Part shown: piece after piece, positions 33,501 through 46,240 of the stretch
Numbering within the stretch: position 1 is the first letter of the stretch
How the letters are laid out: the number at the start of each line of letters is the position of its first letter
Source of the DNA: Melanocharis versteri
Taxonomy: Eukaryota > Chordata > Aves > Passeriformes > Melanocharitidae
Assembly (NCBI GenBank): GCA_013397845.1
Contig: VZTG01005248.1
Location: 3,771,856-3,835,855 of the forward strand
Reading direction: 5' to 3'
Length of the DNA stretch: 64,000 nucleotides
Notes under the pieces: model-generated
Database searches by the model: none
The model's input: only the letters and a program-made list of their open reading frames with translations
What the model was told of the DNA's origin: nothing
Translations under genes and position numbers: made by a program

Positions 33501-35430
33501 GTGCACAGATAATCAAATTATTCATATTTCTTGGACTGGGAGTAGAAATGTAACCTTCCACGGAGTGAAGGCAGGGAGTTTAGAAGATATCTCAAGCTCT
33601 ACTGTGTGATTTCATTCATCATTGCAGTGCTCTGGGGAAGCCATGGATTCACCTCAGCACATTTCCTTGGAATCCTGAAGATGGAGAATTTCATTAAAAC
33701 CAGAAAATTCCTATGATTTGTTGTCTTAATGAGCATTTCCTTTCAAAGCAAGAGGTGTACAGATATCCAAAGTATATAAGTTGCAGAAGACATATTACTG
33801 TCATCTTTCAAGTGTTATAAGTTCAGAGATGTTCTGTGTCAATCACAAGAAATAAGAAGTGAACGTAAAGCTAATGGAAAAGAGCCACACACTGAAAAAC
33901 GATCAGCATGCTTCTAAAAAGAGTTCTGTACGTGGTTAACGTGGAGGTGGGCTATCAAGTTTGTAATCTCCACAAGATGGCTACTACCTGCTCAAAAGGC
34001 AAGGAAACGTGTAAGTTGTTTCCCCTGGAGTCACTGTGTCTCTTTCCACTGACTCATTGCTGCAAAGAAATGTACCTATTCCATTCCCTCAGCTGGCTTT
34101 AAAAATATTTTGAATAGTGTGTCAGATTAAAATGGTGCAAGTAGGCAATTTGCACTGAGGTAAACCCCTTCTATTAGACTATTTATGAGGAAGTTATGAA
34201 AAGTTTTTCCTGGTTCTGTTTCAGATAATTAGAAAAAGAAAGCTGGGAGAAAAAAAACCCAACCCAAGCCACCGAAAGATACTAATGCTGATACCAGATT
34301 TCAAGACTATGTATTAAAAATTGTGCAGAAGAATGTATCACAAAAAGAAAACAGGCTATTTCTTTGATTTATGTGCTGTTTTTCAAAATAAATTTAAGAT
34401 TTACTGTCATAGTATTACCTCCCCCCTCAAGACTTTTTCTCCCACAGAAGTTTGCATAGCAATTTTCAACAGCTCTATATTGTGTGATTGAAGTTAATTT
34501 TTTTTTAATTGACATAGTGAGACTCAGTATTAATAGAGGGAAAAAATCCCAAAACCTATTTGCTAATTAAATCATAATGGATCCCATGAGGAACAATTGT
34601 TTATTATGAAAGAAGACATTAACTAGTCACATAAGCACAGTGGTCAGGCCTGACATCATTTTTCCTGTGTGTTTGTAACTAGATGATCTGTAGGTGTGAG
34701 AGTTTCAAGGGGACCAGCCAAGGCCTGCAGAGCAGAGCTCACCCTTTCTCATTTGACTGTGATCTCAGACCTCTCAAAGGCTTTATGTTGGCTTGAAATC
34801 TCTCAGCACTGCTGGTTAGAGCAAGTCCTGGGAGATGCTGTGTTGAACAGAGGCTGAACTGCAGGAGATGGAATAACAAATAAAATTGACCATTTGCGTC
34901 AGGGGTAGCAAACCCCTGTGTGTTTGAGGCAAGACCAGCACAAGGAAAGAGGCAAACAGCTGCCTGTTCCTTACACGGGAAAGCAGGACTGGACTGAATG
35001 AGGCAGCAGAAAGGAGAAGACCCAACAGAAAGAGAAGTGCAAAGACAGCCTCGCAAGGGCTGGGGTGACCCACTAGCTGGGTGCCTGTGGTGCTCTTGGG
35101 TGCACCAGCTCCCGCAGGTTCATTTTGGGAGTGCAACACTATGCTCCCCATTGCCCCAGAGGGACTTGATGGAGCAGCTCCTTTTCCCCTCTCTGCCACT
35201 GAGGCTGGCACAAGCCTGCAATGCAGGCTTTGGAACCTGGAATCATGCCCTTCCACCCTCCCACTCATTTTCCATGGCATTGATCACGCCTTTTCAACAA
35301 CTAATAGCAGTTTGCATGCTCTGGGCTGGGAGCCACTCTGTGAGTGGGTGGGGGAATTCATCATGGGAGGACCTTTTGTCCATCACTTTTCATTGAGAAT
35401 CAAGCTTTATCAGCAAAGTTACCAATTCCC
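27586..35430. other. Long repeat-poor AT-rich stretch, no gene recognised
   Basis: Almost 8 kb in which I recognise no young repeat, RNA gene or exon. Two locally GC-richer parts (about 30990-31150 and 34820-35300) are open in overlapping frames on both strands. The longest of these is a 154-codon minus-strand ORF at 34816-35280 with a Leu-rich segment near its middle. Neither part shows a known domain or a clear bias to one strand. A hairpin at 30609-30636 is listed separately. Confidence 0.5.
30609..30636. other. Short stable inverted repeat
   Basis: ACACCATTA (30612-30620) pairs with TAATGGTGT (30625-30633) across a 4-nt loop. Two G-T pairs and one T-A pair can extend the stem outwards to 30609-30636. 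It is too short for a microRNA precursor. Confidence 0.6.
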
Positions 35431-35482
35431 ATTAACAAAAAACCTCAACCCAAACCAAAACAATAAACCCAACCAAACCACA
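35431..35482 (+). repeat. A/C-rich, G-free tract
   Basis: There is no G between 35419 and 35483. The segment is made of AAACC, CAACC and AACCA-like words with a few T residues. It is compositionally like the two longer A/C tracts at 48.3 and 53.9 kb. Confidence 0.7.
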
Positions 35483-35504
35483 TGAGGTGACAGCTTCAAC
35501 CCCA

Positions 35505-35695
35505 GAGTTTGCTAGAGTGCTCAGGAGGCCTGGGTTCCCACACTTGTCCTTCCTTTCCTGTTTCTCTCAGGAGTGATGAAGTTTCCCTCAGCACTGATCC
35601 AAATTGAACGTATAACTTGTCTACTGTGGTCTTCTTCATTTCATAAAGGGGGTAATGATCCAGGGAATAAAGATCTAGATGTACCAAGTCATGTT
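35505..35695 (+). mobile_element. Ancient MIR-type retroposon remnant
   Basis: The matching landmarks are in the right order and spacing for a plus-oriented MIR. They are a GAGTGCTCAGGAGGCCTGGG block (about 35514-35533, where the family has 'gactcctgggttc'), a decayed middle, and then TTCATTTCATAAAGGGGGTA followed by ATGATCC (about 35636-35662), corresponding to 'catctgtaaaatggggataatgatac'. Divergence is high and the ends are approximate. Confidence 0.5.
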
Positions 35696-38600
35696 AATAA
35701 AGTATAAGCTGAGAAGTTCCACTAATTGCGAAAAATCCTTGGCTCTGGTTTCACATCCACACAGCATCTAACACAACAGGATGCAAGGCTAGCTGAGGGT
35801 CACGGGTATGCTGATATGACGGCATGCAATTTAATCATCAACCTATTGCAAATTTATTTTTGAAAAGGCTGCTTTCAGAAGCATCCCTGATAGCAAAAAA
35901 TACTCAGTGGCAGGAGGAAGGAGCAGATGTTTAGCTCTCTGCAAATTTCTAAAGGCTTTCTCAATAATGGGCAGGAATCAGTTAAGGAGACTGAAGGAGA
36001 GCAGAAACGTGAGTTACTGCATGGAGCTAAGGAAGGACAAAAGTTAACTGTCTAGATCACCTCTGTGACAGCAAAATCTGCAATTCTGTGGAGAATTTTC
36101 CCAAAGGCAATGGTGAAAGCCTTTCTGATTGACATACATAGACTAGATTAAACAGAATATTTAATGTGTAATAGGCAAAAATCATGCTTTTATGCAGAGG
36201 GATAGAATATTCTAACAGTTTTCTGTAGCTGTGATGTGCAGTGCAGAAGCAATAGAAAATTGAAAGATTTCTTTCCCCTCACTATTTACTTTTTTCTGAT
36301 TTTGTTTTCATTTAGACAATGAACTACAAAAACCCCCAGAGTATGCAAATAAAATCTATAAGACAAATATTTGATTCATGCTATGCTGTCTGGTCATTGC
36401 ACCTTCTCATGAACTCCTGAAAGAACCATAAACTGTGTCCTGCCCCTCTTATGCTGCATTCTGAATAATGCTGCAGTGAGTAGTGTACCTTAATTACGAC
36501 TTGTGTTTTAACCTGGTGATACAGCAAAGTTAAGACCTTGATCAGTTTACAGATAAGATTTATATTCTGTTCCAGCATAGGGTATTTATCTGAGAACATT
36601 TTTTTACCTTAAATTTCAGGTTATTCCACACGAAAATATTATGGACAACTAGGTACTCCTTGCCAGCAAAATATTTTGCAGTGTTATGCACTGGTTCAAT
36701 ATGTTTTTGCAGAAGGTTACTTCCATAATATGAAATTGTAGGTGTAATATTTTGCTTCTTTTTAGGCAGATGACTAAGGTCTCAGATAGGATATTTTCAG
36801 GCAACAGTGTAGGAGAGAGGTTAATTAAAATGAACAATATTTTGTCAGTTGTAAAAGCCTACAATTATGTAGAACCTTTTTCTATTTTTAAGCTACTCTC
36901 AGACATAGTGATTTTTGTTTATAGTCTGAAGAACAAGATGATCTGACACTTCCTGCACTTGCAGACATTCTGGAGCTCGTACGCTGGTGTCATTCTTCCG
37001 TAAAATGTGGAGAATTAGATTTAATTCTACAGTGTTATTCTAGAAGTGAGTAACTACAGATTCCAAAAACTTAAACGTTCTATCAGGATTGTTCACTGTA
37101 GCCCAATTCACATCTACACCTGGTTTCATCTTTGGTAAAGACAAAAAATATACTTGTCTCTTTACTGACCATACATTATTATAGGAGAAGGCAAAAAAAA
37201 AAAAAATCCCCTATTCTATGCACCATTTTAAATATTGTTCTACCCCTTTTTTAATTCCACTCTGATGCACAGATTTTTCAGCTATTCAGGCATATGCTTG
37301 GGGCAAATAGCGAGTCCAATTTCAATAATGGTAAGAGCCCTATAAAAATCACTAGAGCGATCTTACTAAGCTCAAGCTGCTGCTTTCTCATAGTAATGAT
37401 CTGGAAGTAAAATAAAACCAAACAAACCTAGACCCGGACGTTTCTTATGGTACAGTCTCTTGTAGCTGTCTATATCTACCCAGCAGATCAGCTGATCAGT
37501 AAATCGTATGGCTATGAAATTTGTGAGAATGTGTTTTTGAATTATTTTAGGAAAAATATATTGTAATATCTTCTGGAGGGGCTGGTTTAACTGCAGCTGA
37601 GTATCTGATGCTTCATTGGGCTAAGGTCAGTCCACTTGAACAAGAGGAGTGATGAGCTGTCTGGATCAGATGAAGTGTCATAATGCTGAGATCACTAAAA
37701 ACTGCACAAGAGCCAATACAGAATTGGGATGAGATTGTACATTAAAAGGCTAAATTCTGATTGCTTAACTGCCTTAAACCTGCTGAAGAAGGGGTGAATA
37801 TATGCATTATGTTTAGCTTTTCACAAGACTAAATCAGTTGTTAAACTATGATATATGATGTGATTTTCCAGTAAAAATATACAATGGTTAATTACATAAC
37901 AATTTGAAATTAATCACTATGCTTTAAATTTATTCCACAAAAATACTAGTTTCTGATTCTATCAGAAAAAAAGTTGCATGCAGTCACAGTACATGAAAAC
38001 TTACTTTGTGTAACATGGTGCATAACAGATCTCAGAGAAAGCTGTCCTCAATGCACCTTTAGGCATGGTTACAAAGGATATTTAAATGAGCATTTCTAGC
38101 AAAAATCACAAGTATCAGATTTAGGACAAAAATTACCATGTGATAGCACCTAATTCTCCAAGCATGAACTGGTCAATAACATTTGTTTTGCAGTCATTTG
38201 CTTTGTACAAATAAGGTGAACTTCTAGCTTTATACTCAGTCATTTTGAAATTTAATACGGATTCAACACAACAATTTACACATAAACCTCAGTAGAGAAG
38301 TTAACTGGAACCAGATGTTGAGCAAGATGTCACATTTGGAGAAACCCACTTGAAACAACCACCTTACTGTAGTGACTTGAGTCAGCTCAGTTTATGGCAA
38401 GCAGAAAGGAGCTTTTCTTAGCTGCTGTAAACTGGTGCACACACTTCAGCACGTGAAACCAACACCCCCTTGAAAGGCACAGTGATTGGCTGTAGGATTT
38501 AGAGCTTTATAATTTGTATCCCTGGTGACCAACTCTGGATGATACAAAAGCAAAAGCCTGGACAATATTACGGCTTCACATGACAAGAATTGTGTTTTTG

Positions 38601-38698
38601 TTTCTCTTTAATCTGAATCTGAAAGATTATACCTTTGTTGTGTACATTCCAAATCAAAGTCTCTGATACTGCAAGGGAAAAAAAATTAAACTTGAGAG
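35696..38698. other. Unique AT-rich sequence, no gene recognised
   Basis: No repeat beyond a short poly-A (about 37194-37206). ORFs are under 75 codons. Confidence 0.5.
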
Positions 38699-39286
38699 AT
38701 GCTGCCGACTTCAAAGCTACACATCAGACTGAATTTTTATCTGCTATTACTACATGCAAACAAATTAGCTGAAAGAGACTCCAGGAGGAAAATATTTTTC
38801 CAGTTGCTTTTACTTTTTTTCTTTTTTGTTCAACCAAGTACCTGTGTTTCTGAAAACAGGTTGGATCCAATGCTACTTTTGTCTAATTTTTGTCTGGATG
38901 TGCTTTACACAATCCACCAGCTATTGTCTTTCGAGAGGAAAGCAGGAAAGACCAAAAGAAAGCCTGAAATCCGGACTGGCTATGGCAGGCTGTCGAGGGG
39001 TTGTACAGAACAGGAGGCCAGGAAGAACCGTGGCTGTTGTTTGTCTGGTGCCCTCTGTGCACTCAGCTGGGGCGTGATGCCGTGGGAAGGGCAGTCCTGT
39101 CCCCCAGGCCCAAGGTGTGCAGCCGTGGCACTGTGGGACGAGCTCGCAGTGCCAGCGGGGCTGCACCCCACACCGTGTCGGAGGCGTCTGCTGGCCTCTC
39201 ATTGCTCACAGCGCTTCTGCTGCTCCCCGTACCCTTTCTGTTACAGCCTTGCAAACCCAAACTATGGAAATCAGCTCCCAACCTGA
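38699..39286 (+). other. Longest ORF of the window (195 codons), unrecognised, doubtful as a gene
   Basis: Codons 1-75 lie in AT-rich sequence. They include a hydrophobic run of Leu and Phe (about residues 34-44) that comes from a T-rich stretch (38801-38829). Codons 95-185 lie in a GC-rich patch (39029-39230) where stops are rare in every frame, and other ORFs overlap on both strands (38826-39300). The translation is rich in Cys, Arg and Pro in its second half and matches no family I know. There is no matching upstream promoter signature and no conserved domain. I think it is more likely fortuitous than a gene, but it is the place to look if transcript data exist. Confidence 0.15.
39029..39230. 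other. GC-rich, CpG-containing patch
   Basis: G+C is about 68 percent in 39061-39120 and about 72 percent in 39121-39180. Twelve CpG dinucleotides are seen across the patch, against roughly none to one per 60 bases in the flanks. It is too short for a classical CpG island. It could be an exon, a small promoter or a locally GC-biased patch. Confidence 0.5.
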
Positions 39287-41721
39287 AATATGGTGATTAG
39301 TTTGTTCTGGAGAGTTCCATGAGGCTGCAAAACCAGACACCTGAGAGTGAACTTACTCTGCTTGAATCACACCCTTTATGGCTCCCCCTTCCTCAGCTTT
39401 TCCTCTGCGGTCTGCAAGACCAGTTGCACCCATCCATCAAGTGGCAAAATCACAGTACCTCTAACTGTCTAAGGAAACACAATTTCTCCAGGATGTTTTA
39501 GGACAGATGTGTTACAGGCCTTTCCATATTACAGAGCTTCAGGAATGACGAGAACCTGAAAGGCAGTGCAGGTTTTGCTCTCCCAAAAACAATAGACTCA
39601 CAGTTTCCCATAATTAGATATTTCCAAGCCAAATGGTCATGACCAGGCTGCATAAATGTTTGAATTCACAGTGTTTAAGGATTTTCTGAAGAAACCAAAT
39701 GAAATCCATAAAAATGTTTAAAGTGCCATTTCAAGACATGGTGAGACCACCACTTCCCGTAATGAACTGGTTACAGGTCAAATTAAAACACATTTTGCTT
39801 ATTTGTGACTTTCTAGGCATATGATTGAGATTATTTTTAACAGTGATTTGTCTCCCCAGTTATATATTACCCTTTTAAATATTACGTCTTCTAGATAGGC
39901 CAGAAAAGGCAATTGATCCCTGTGTACATCACTGGTAAAAGGGCACAGGACCAAAAATTAATATCTGGAGGATCTTGCCAGAAAATATCCTACTCATCAA
40001 TGACTTCACACTGACTGCGTTCTAAGATTTCTCAGTGAGCCAATGTTTTTAGTCTCTCAAACACACACCTTGCCAGTGCTATGTACAGCAAATGGGTTTT
40101 TTTGAGTCAAGTGTCCAGATACTAAGTCAATTAAGCCAGAAAAAAACAGGGTTTTTTCTGAGGTTACACTAAGAACATCCAAAATGTTTCCAGAAAATAT
40201 AATGAGATTTTTGGGTCAGGCAGACACAGAAATAAATATACTGACTCCTCTTGCTTATATTTATAACCTTAAATTCTTTGCTAAATTACCAATTAACAAT
40301 TCCACATAGAATCAATCCACTGCTAATAAATACCCCTTATTCTTTTCAGATATTGGAAGAACATTATTGATTTCTGACTCTGTTGAAATTTCCCTGAATC
40401 TGTTTAAATCAGTTTGTAGTGCTTCTCAGACACTTTGCTAAATATTTGGTGGAAGTACAAACACAATGTTCCAAACCTCCTTAAATGTTTGTTCATGCCC
40501 TCTTTTTTTTCAAAGACAAACTTTCTATTCCACTGAGACGGTGCTTTTATTATCTCTTGTTTTCAGAAGTAGTAGAGTTGGTTTTTTTTTTTCCACTAGC
40601 CATGTGAAGTTTGAAGTATCCATGACATTATGGCTATTCATAACAGCTTTCTCTTTTCCTATATATTATGAGTTAGTATTTGTTGAAACATTAATATCAC
40701 TCCTTCCTGAGATTTAAGCAATTTGTCTGACAACACGGCCTATTATTGATCTGTTACCCCATGGGAGCTGACACCTGAAGCTTCAGTCTGGGGTTCTTGG
40801 GCTTTCTTTACACTTATGCAACACCTTCCTCACAAGGTGTGCCACTTTCAAGGAGGGATTTAGAGCAAAAGACAGTCTGGCAGGCATTGGCTTAAAGGAA
40901 ATTTGGGCCATAGCGAACAACACGTACAAATAATCAAGAAAAAATTTGCACATCAGTTAAGAATGGAGATCAGATCATGTCGCTTCTGGCTTTTTCATTG
41001 ACCGTAGGACTCTCTTCTATGTTATTTGGAGAAGAAAGAGGAAGAGAATGAAAAAAAGACTTGTTGGACAATGAAGAGCAATTCTTTCTGATCTTGTTCA
41101 TAGCAGGGTATTGTCATGTAATATCCACACACATACATCATGATCTATACCAAATTTTGAGATTTTTCATAATTTATAAAGTGTCTGAAGAAAATTCACA
41201 AATCTATAACCCTAAAATTGAAATTCATGTGAAGTTTTAGACAAGTAGAAGCTGTTTACAAAATGCACTTCTCACTTTGAATTAATTTATTCTGTATCTT
41301 GCTTGAATAATTCTTGACACTCACAATTTTGAGGATTATTGGCAGCAATGCCCTGAGAATGACATGAAAAAGCTACCTCTGTTCTTGCAGATTTCAGTAT
41401 CACCTACTTACCCACATGTGCAATTGTCATAGTCATTTTGATCTGTAATCTAGGTACTTATGAGTGGTTGATTAAGAAACTGTGTTTAATCCACCAATTT
41501 TAAAGGACCTATCTAACAGGAAAAACTGCTTATGTATCAAACAGTGACAATCAGAAAAAAAAAAGTAGTTTTCTTAGTAAGGAAAAGCTCTATTTTATAT
41601 TATTTTCTCTGTTTTCCAAAATTAGCACTCATCACCTACCATCTGTTCTTGCTTTCTGCGTGGATCTTCTTGATTTGATTGACGTTCTTCCCAATGGCAG
41701 AACTTTCAGTGCATGTTAAGT

Positions 41722-41756
41722 TACACAAGAGAACCAATTTAAGCATCTCTTGTGTA
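41722..41756. other. Perfect 11-bp inverted repeat
   Basis: TACACAAGAGA (41722-41732) and TCTCTTGTGTA (41746-41756) are exact reverse complements separated by 13 bases. It could be a hairpin or a dyad protein-binding site, or it could be chance. Confidence 0.75.
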
Positions 41757-42577
41757 TAAATTAGCTAGAGAGTCTTAGAGATATACTGCTTATCTGATGA
41801 CATAATTGAGCCCAAAGCTCTATCATTGATCTTTCACTACTTGGCTGTCAAATATAAAAAAGTTAAAAGAAAGGTAAGGGAGGGAAATATTTTCATCAGA
41901 ATTATAACTTTCTCAGCTTCTCATAGAATTGCATTTCTTTTGCAGAGAAATTGAGAGAAATTTAAATGTAACAGTAAAGCTCATGGCATATTTCTGACAG
42001 AAAAAAATGGGCCATTGAGGTAAATGCTAGGAAACACAGTATGTAGAAAGGTTGATGTGTTACCCATAGTCATCAAATGTCATTAGTATTTTCTTTTTCA
42101 ATGTTTTGGTATTGCAAACTTACATTTGTGTCAAAACTGGCTCTTACTCCAAGCTGTTAACAAAACAGTTAGCAGGACACTTCTAAGTGTGTCCTTAGGC
42201 AAAATACCCCACAAAATTTCCCAATTCTGAAACAAGATTAGAGATACAGCCATATTAACCCTTGAGTGTATTGCAAGAAGATCAGTCTGGCAAAATACCT
42301 GGAAAAAAAATTTGGTGATCATACTCCTTTCTCCCCATCCTGTCACATAATTCAATATTTTTGAATGCTTCACTGTGTCCATTGTGAATTGTTTGCCCTC
42401 CAAATGTTTCCATAATTTAAAATTGATGCTCTTGTCAGGACTTCTGACAATACTGTGTGAGTTATATTATTTCAAATGCACTGAATCAGGGGATAATCCA
42501 GTTAACAGATCTGCTATAAAACCACTATGGCCTAAGTTTCTTCTGAATGTGTAGTGCATGTGAAAATAATAATAAAA

Positions 42578-42608
42578 ACGTATATATACATATGTATGTA
42601 TATATAAT
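42578..42608. repeat. TA/TATG-rich microsatellite
   Basis: Alternating purine-pyrimidine sequence (ACGTATATATACATATGTAT and continuing) forms an imperfect palindromic TA-rich repeat of about 30 bases. Confidence 0.75.
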
Positions 42609-43899
42609 TTTTGTTGTCCACAGTGCAGAATCTTTACCCAAAGGATGGGCTAGATAGCAAGATTTGACCCTTTTTTAGTAAGTAAAAATAATAAGTGATG
42701 AGACAATGGTGCTGCTGTCGTGTAAATGCGACACATCTTGCAAGGTAGTAATTTTCTGTGGGGTTTGAACCATCATGGGGCTCAGAACTGTGTGACCACT
42801 CCTGTTTTCCTACAAACTGATCTCGCATTAACAATAAAATGTACACACACAGAGGAAAACATGCACATATGAGGGCATTGAAACTTTACAAAAAAAAGAA
42901 AGTTGTCGCTGCAAAACACAACAGAAAATGAGATGATGGAAAAATTCAGACAAAGGTATAAGATACATTAGTACTATATTGCTAACACTCTTGACATTTA
43001 CCAGCAAACTTCCAGCATTTAATTCTTCTTTCCCCACACACCTATCCTCTAGGTCTGAATTTTTCCAGCACTCTATGAGTAAGTGGTTGGATTCCAGAAG
43101 TGGATGACTGAGGACTTACACATAATATATAGGGCATATCTTGAGGTAATAACCTTTACAGATCACTGCAGAATTTATATTTAATGAATTATGGTGTCAT
43201 TGACCTTATGCATGTCATATTTAAAGTAAATCTAACATCCAGTTTTATCTTCTTTTATTGGATCCTCTTTCTATTACATCGGAAAAAAAATCTAAGAGCT
43301 ATATATTCTAGCTGTGGCTGGGACAGATGGGCAGAGCCCTGTCTGAACTCTGCTGGCTGGGTGCATCTACTGTCTTCAGCCACTGGAATATGGGAATCTG
43401 TGCAGGACGTGTCATCTGGGTAGCAGATGAACTCTGCTGCATGGGATAGTGTGCAGCAGAATAAAATTGAAGGGAACTCCTGCTCTCAGCAGCTTTGGGC
43501 ACGTACACCACTCTCTCCCCATTCCTCCTTAATAATTCTGTCCAAATTGCCTTTTATTGGTGAATTTGTGATTTAATGTACTTGTGTTTAGTTCCTCACG
43601 TTAAAGGAATTATCTTTTTCAGACTTTCTGCAAGACAAATCCTCATTTTGAAAGTGTTATTAATCAATGTTTGTTTTTTATTGTGGTGACTCCAAAATCA
43701 CTGCACTGTTTATTTTGAACTAAAATAATTTTAGGTAGTAGCAAATTTTTCCAGCCAGTGTTTGAATAATCCTGACACCAGAGAATGAATATTATTTTTT
43801 ATGTTCAAATTGATCACCTTGACAGCCAACCACCTCAAAGTGTTCTTCAAAACATGTAATTATATAATTTATTGATATTTTTACCTAGTCTAGTGTAAG

Positions 43900-43980
43900 G
43901 TACCCCTGTCCGTGGCAGGAGGATTAGAACTCAATGATCTGTAAAGCCCCTTCCAACCCAAACCCTTCTAAGATCACTCT
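43900..43980 (+). mobile_element. CR1 LINE 3'-end fragment (plus orientation)
   Basis: CCTGTCCGTGGCAGGAGGAT, then GAACTCAATGATCTGTAAAG and CCCCTTCCAACCCAAACCCT, followed by TCTAAGATCACTCT, is the plus-oriented CR1 tail. The terminal ATTCTATG repeats are decayed. It is strongly 5'-truncated. Confidence 0.9.
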
Positions 43981-46125
43981 GTTTTGGCATGCCACATGTT
44001 CACCATACCTCGTATATCAGTGCAGAATGACTCCTTCCTGCAGATCTAGGCTGGGTTTTCATCTAGGTCCCTTCTCACTTCTATGGTCTGTAACAAGACA
44101 GATCTGATTTCACTTTAACAAATCAAACAGCTTAAGTTAAATGTGACTAAAAAAAGATATGTACAGAGACAGAGTACACAGCACTGAGGCTAAGACTGGG
44201 CTTGGTCAGAGGATGGAATTTTGGAAAATGATGCATTTCTAGAGGACAGCAAAACAATCTGAGTGCTGGCTACATGCTGTGCTGGTGGCCAAACCTCAAA
44301 ATCCCCATTGACTCACACCAGCCTTAGAAGGTGCACGGTTTTGGTAGCTATGGGCTGGTGATGAGAAATAAGTGTGTCTGTTCCCTTCAGAGGCAGTAAG
44401 CCCCACGTTCGATGATGTTCTGACAGCTGTCTGTCTGTTCTGCCTTGTCTTTTCCTCCCCCAGCCAGAGCTCGTGGCTGTCAAAGTGGCAGAATACTAAT
44501 TTCTCAAGATACTAAGCCGGTAACTGGCCCTGCACCTATCTTGGAGAGAATTTACATATGATCTGTAAATCTGTTGGCATTATTAATTACAAGCACGCAA
44601 GGTCCTATTTCACAGAAAAATCTTTTAACAGAAGTTCCCAGCTTCCCTTCAATCTCTTCGTCAGGCATTTCTTAAACAGGGTCTTGTCTCTGCATCTCTC
44701 TGGATTTGCCTCCCTCTCTCAGTCTGAATTCAGCAGTTACACCCCTTGAAGGCAGCAGAAAAATCCATAAGCTCCACTGACATTCATAATATTAAACATA
44801 GCCAGCTTTATAGTGTGCCCTTGTACAATTTTGGAAGAAACAGGATTGTTCAGAAACCTTCATTTTCCATCATTCTTTAAAGAGAGCTGATAGCTGCATG
44901 CATTCTGAGGCCACTCTTGGACATATTTGGATGTGAGGAAGAATGAAGACAGTCTGTAGCAGATCCAGCCAGATATGGAATGGGATGGGAGAATGTGCTG
45001 CACCCATTTGAAGCATGTTATATGAGTTTCCAAGAGGTCTGGGCAGAGTTCATCACCGTCCCTCCTGAAAAAAACTAGCTTTCGTACAGTCCTTTGCACC
45101 AGAAAGCCTGGACAGGCACACAAACAGGCAATCTCAGCTTAGACCTTTTGATGTGCATGATGCTACTAGCCAATACATCCTTTTATCATAGCTGAGTTTC
45201 CAGGTAAATTGTGACAAAGAAATCGAGTATCTGGAAGGATCCTGTTCATGGGAAAACTCAGCTAAAGCTCCTCTCCTCAGTGAATCTAATACATTTTACA
45301 CCCTTCCTTAAAATCTTGATGCAATCTTGTTTCTGGTGAAGTTTCCTGTATGACAATCTGCTAGAGTCAGAATCAAATCCGTGTCATTTGGACATTTGGG
45401 CACAGTTACGTCTCATGTACATCTGGGTACAGTATAGGACATAAAATTAGAAGCAGTCACCTTGGCTCCCTCAACAACAGGTGGGGAGAGAGGCACACAA
45501 TGAAAACATTTGCTCCCTTGTATCACCTGGCTTTCATTGACTCATCCGTTAAATCAGATAAGGTGAATCCAGGAATAATTGGGCTAATTTTGAAAGCAGG
45601 TAGCTACCAACAGATAGATATACCATAAAGTATCTGTCTAGGTAACTGATAATAAAGGATACAGGTCTGAGCAGTCATTTGAATTGATGATCAACCGTAC
45701 GTTCTTGGGACAGAGACTTTTCAATCCCATAATCATACAGGACATTTTTATCAAGGACACAAACTTCTTTTGGTTTCAGCTTAACCCTTCTGTTTGAAAA
45801 AAATATCTTTTTATTAATAAATATATTTAAGAAATAAGGAAAAACTGGTAAAGTGAACTGGATGGAGAGGTAAATCTGAAACTTGTATGCTCTTCTGGGC
45901 TCACATAAAATGAATCTTCTTGACCTGGTTGCAAACCTAGTTATGATCTTTTCTACAGGATGTTTTTCTACTTTCATATTTGTCTTGAAAAATGAAAATT
46001 TTCGTTGTACACCATTTTCTAAAGAAAAAGCCCCACGGGCATGGGTATTCTTGCTTCTTCCTACCATCTTTAACTCTTAGTTACCAAAGAATTTCCACAC
46101 TGTAATGTGATAAATAGACGGAGTG
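43981..46125. other. Unique AT-rich sequence, no gene recognised
   Basis: No recognised repeat or exon. The longest ORF is 130 codons (45675-46067, minus strand), Lys/Phe-rich, with no domain. Confidence 0.5.
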
Positions 46126-46240
46126 TGCCTCAGGACTCTGGACATCTGGGAGTCTGCTTTTGCCACTGATCCTGACAGATGTGTTTCCTTGGGAGGTCAT
46201 TTCACTTTGCTGTGCTCCACTGCTTCCAGGTGTAACAAGG
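46126..46240 (+). mobile_element. Ancient MIR-type retroposon remnant
   Basis: GGACTCTGGACATCTGGGAG is followed by TTTTGCCACTGATC, ACAGATGTGTTTCCTTGGGA and GGTCATTTCACTTTGCTGTG. These track the MIR core ('tctgccactgacttgctgtgtgaccttgggcaagtcatttcacctctctgtg') over about 85 bases with the spacing nearly intact. It is the best-preserved of the old SINE-like remnants in the window. Confidence 0.65.

Larger units (their letters stand above)
39301..43899. other. Unique AT-rich sequence, no gene recognised
   Basis: About 4.6 kb with no recognised repeat apart from the hairpin at 41722-41756 and the TA-rich microsatellite at 42578-42608, which are listed separately. ORFs are at most 90 codons. Confidence 0.5.

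Noticed and set aside
34816..35280. 154-codon minus-strand ORF, overlapped by 132- and 134-codon plus-strand ORFs
   Set aside because: The ORFs are open on both strands in a GC-richer patch, which points to low stop-codon frequency rather than coding. No domain is recognisable.
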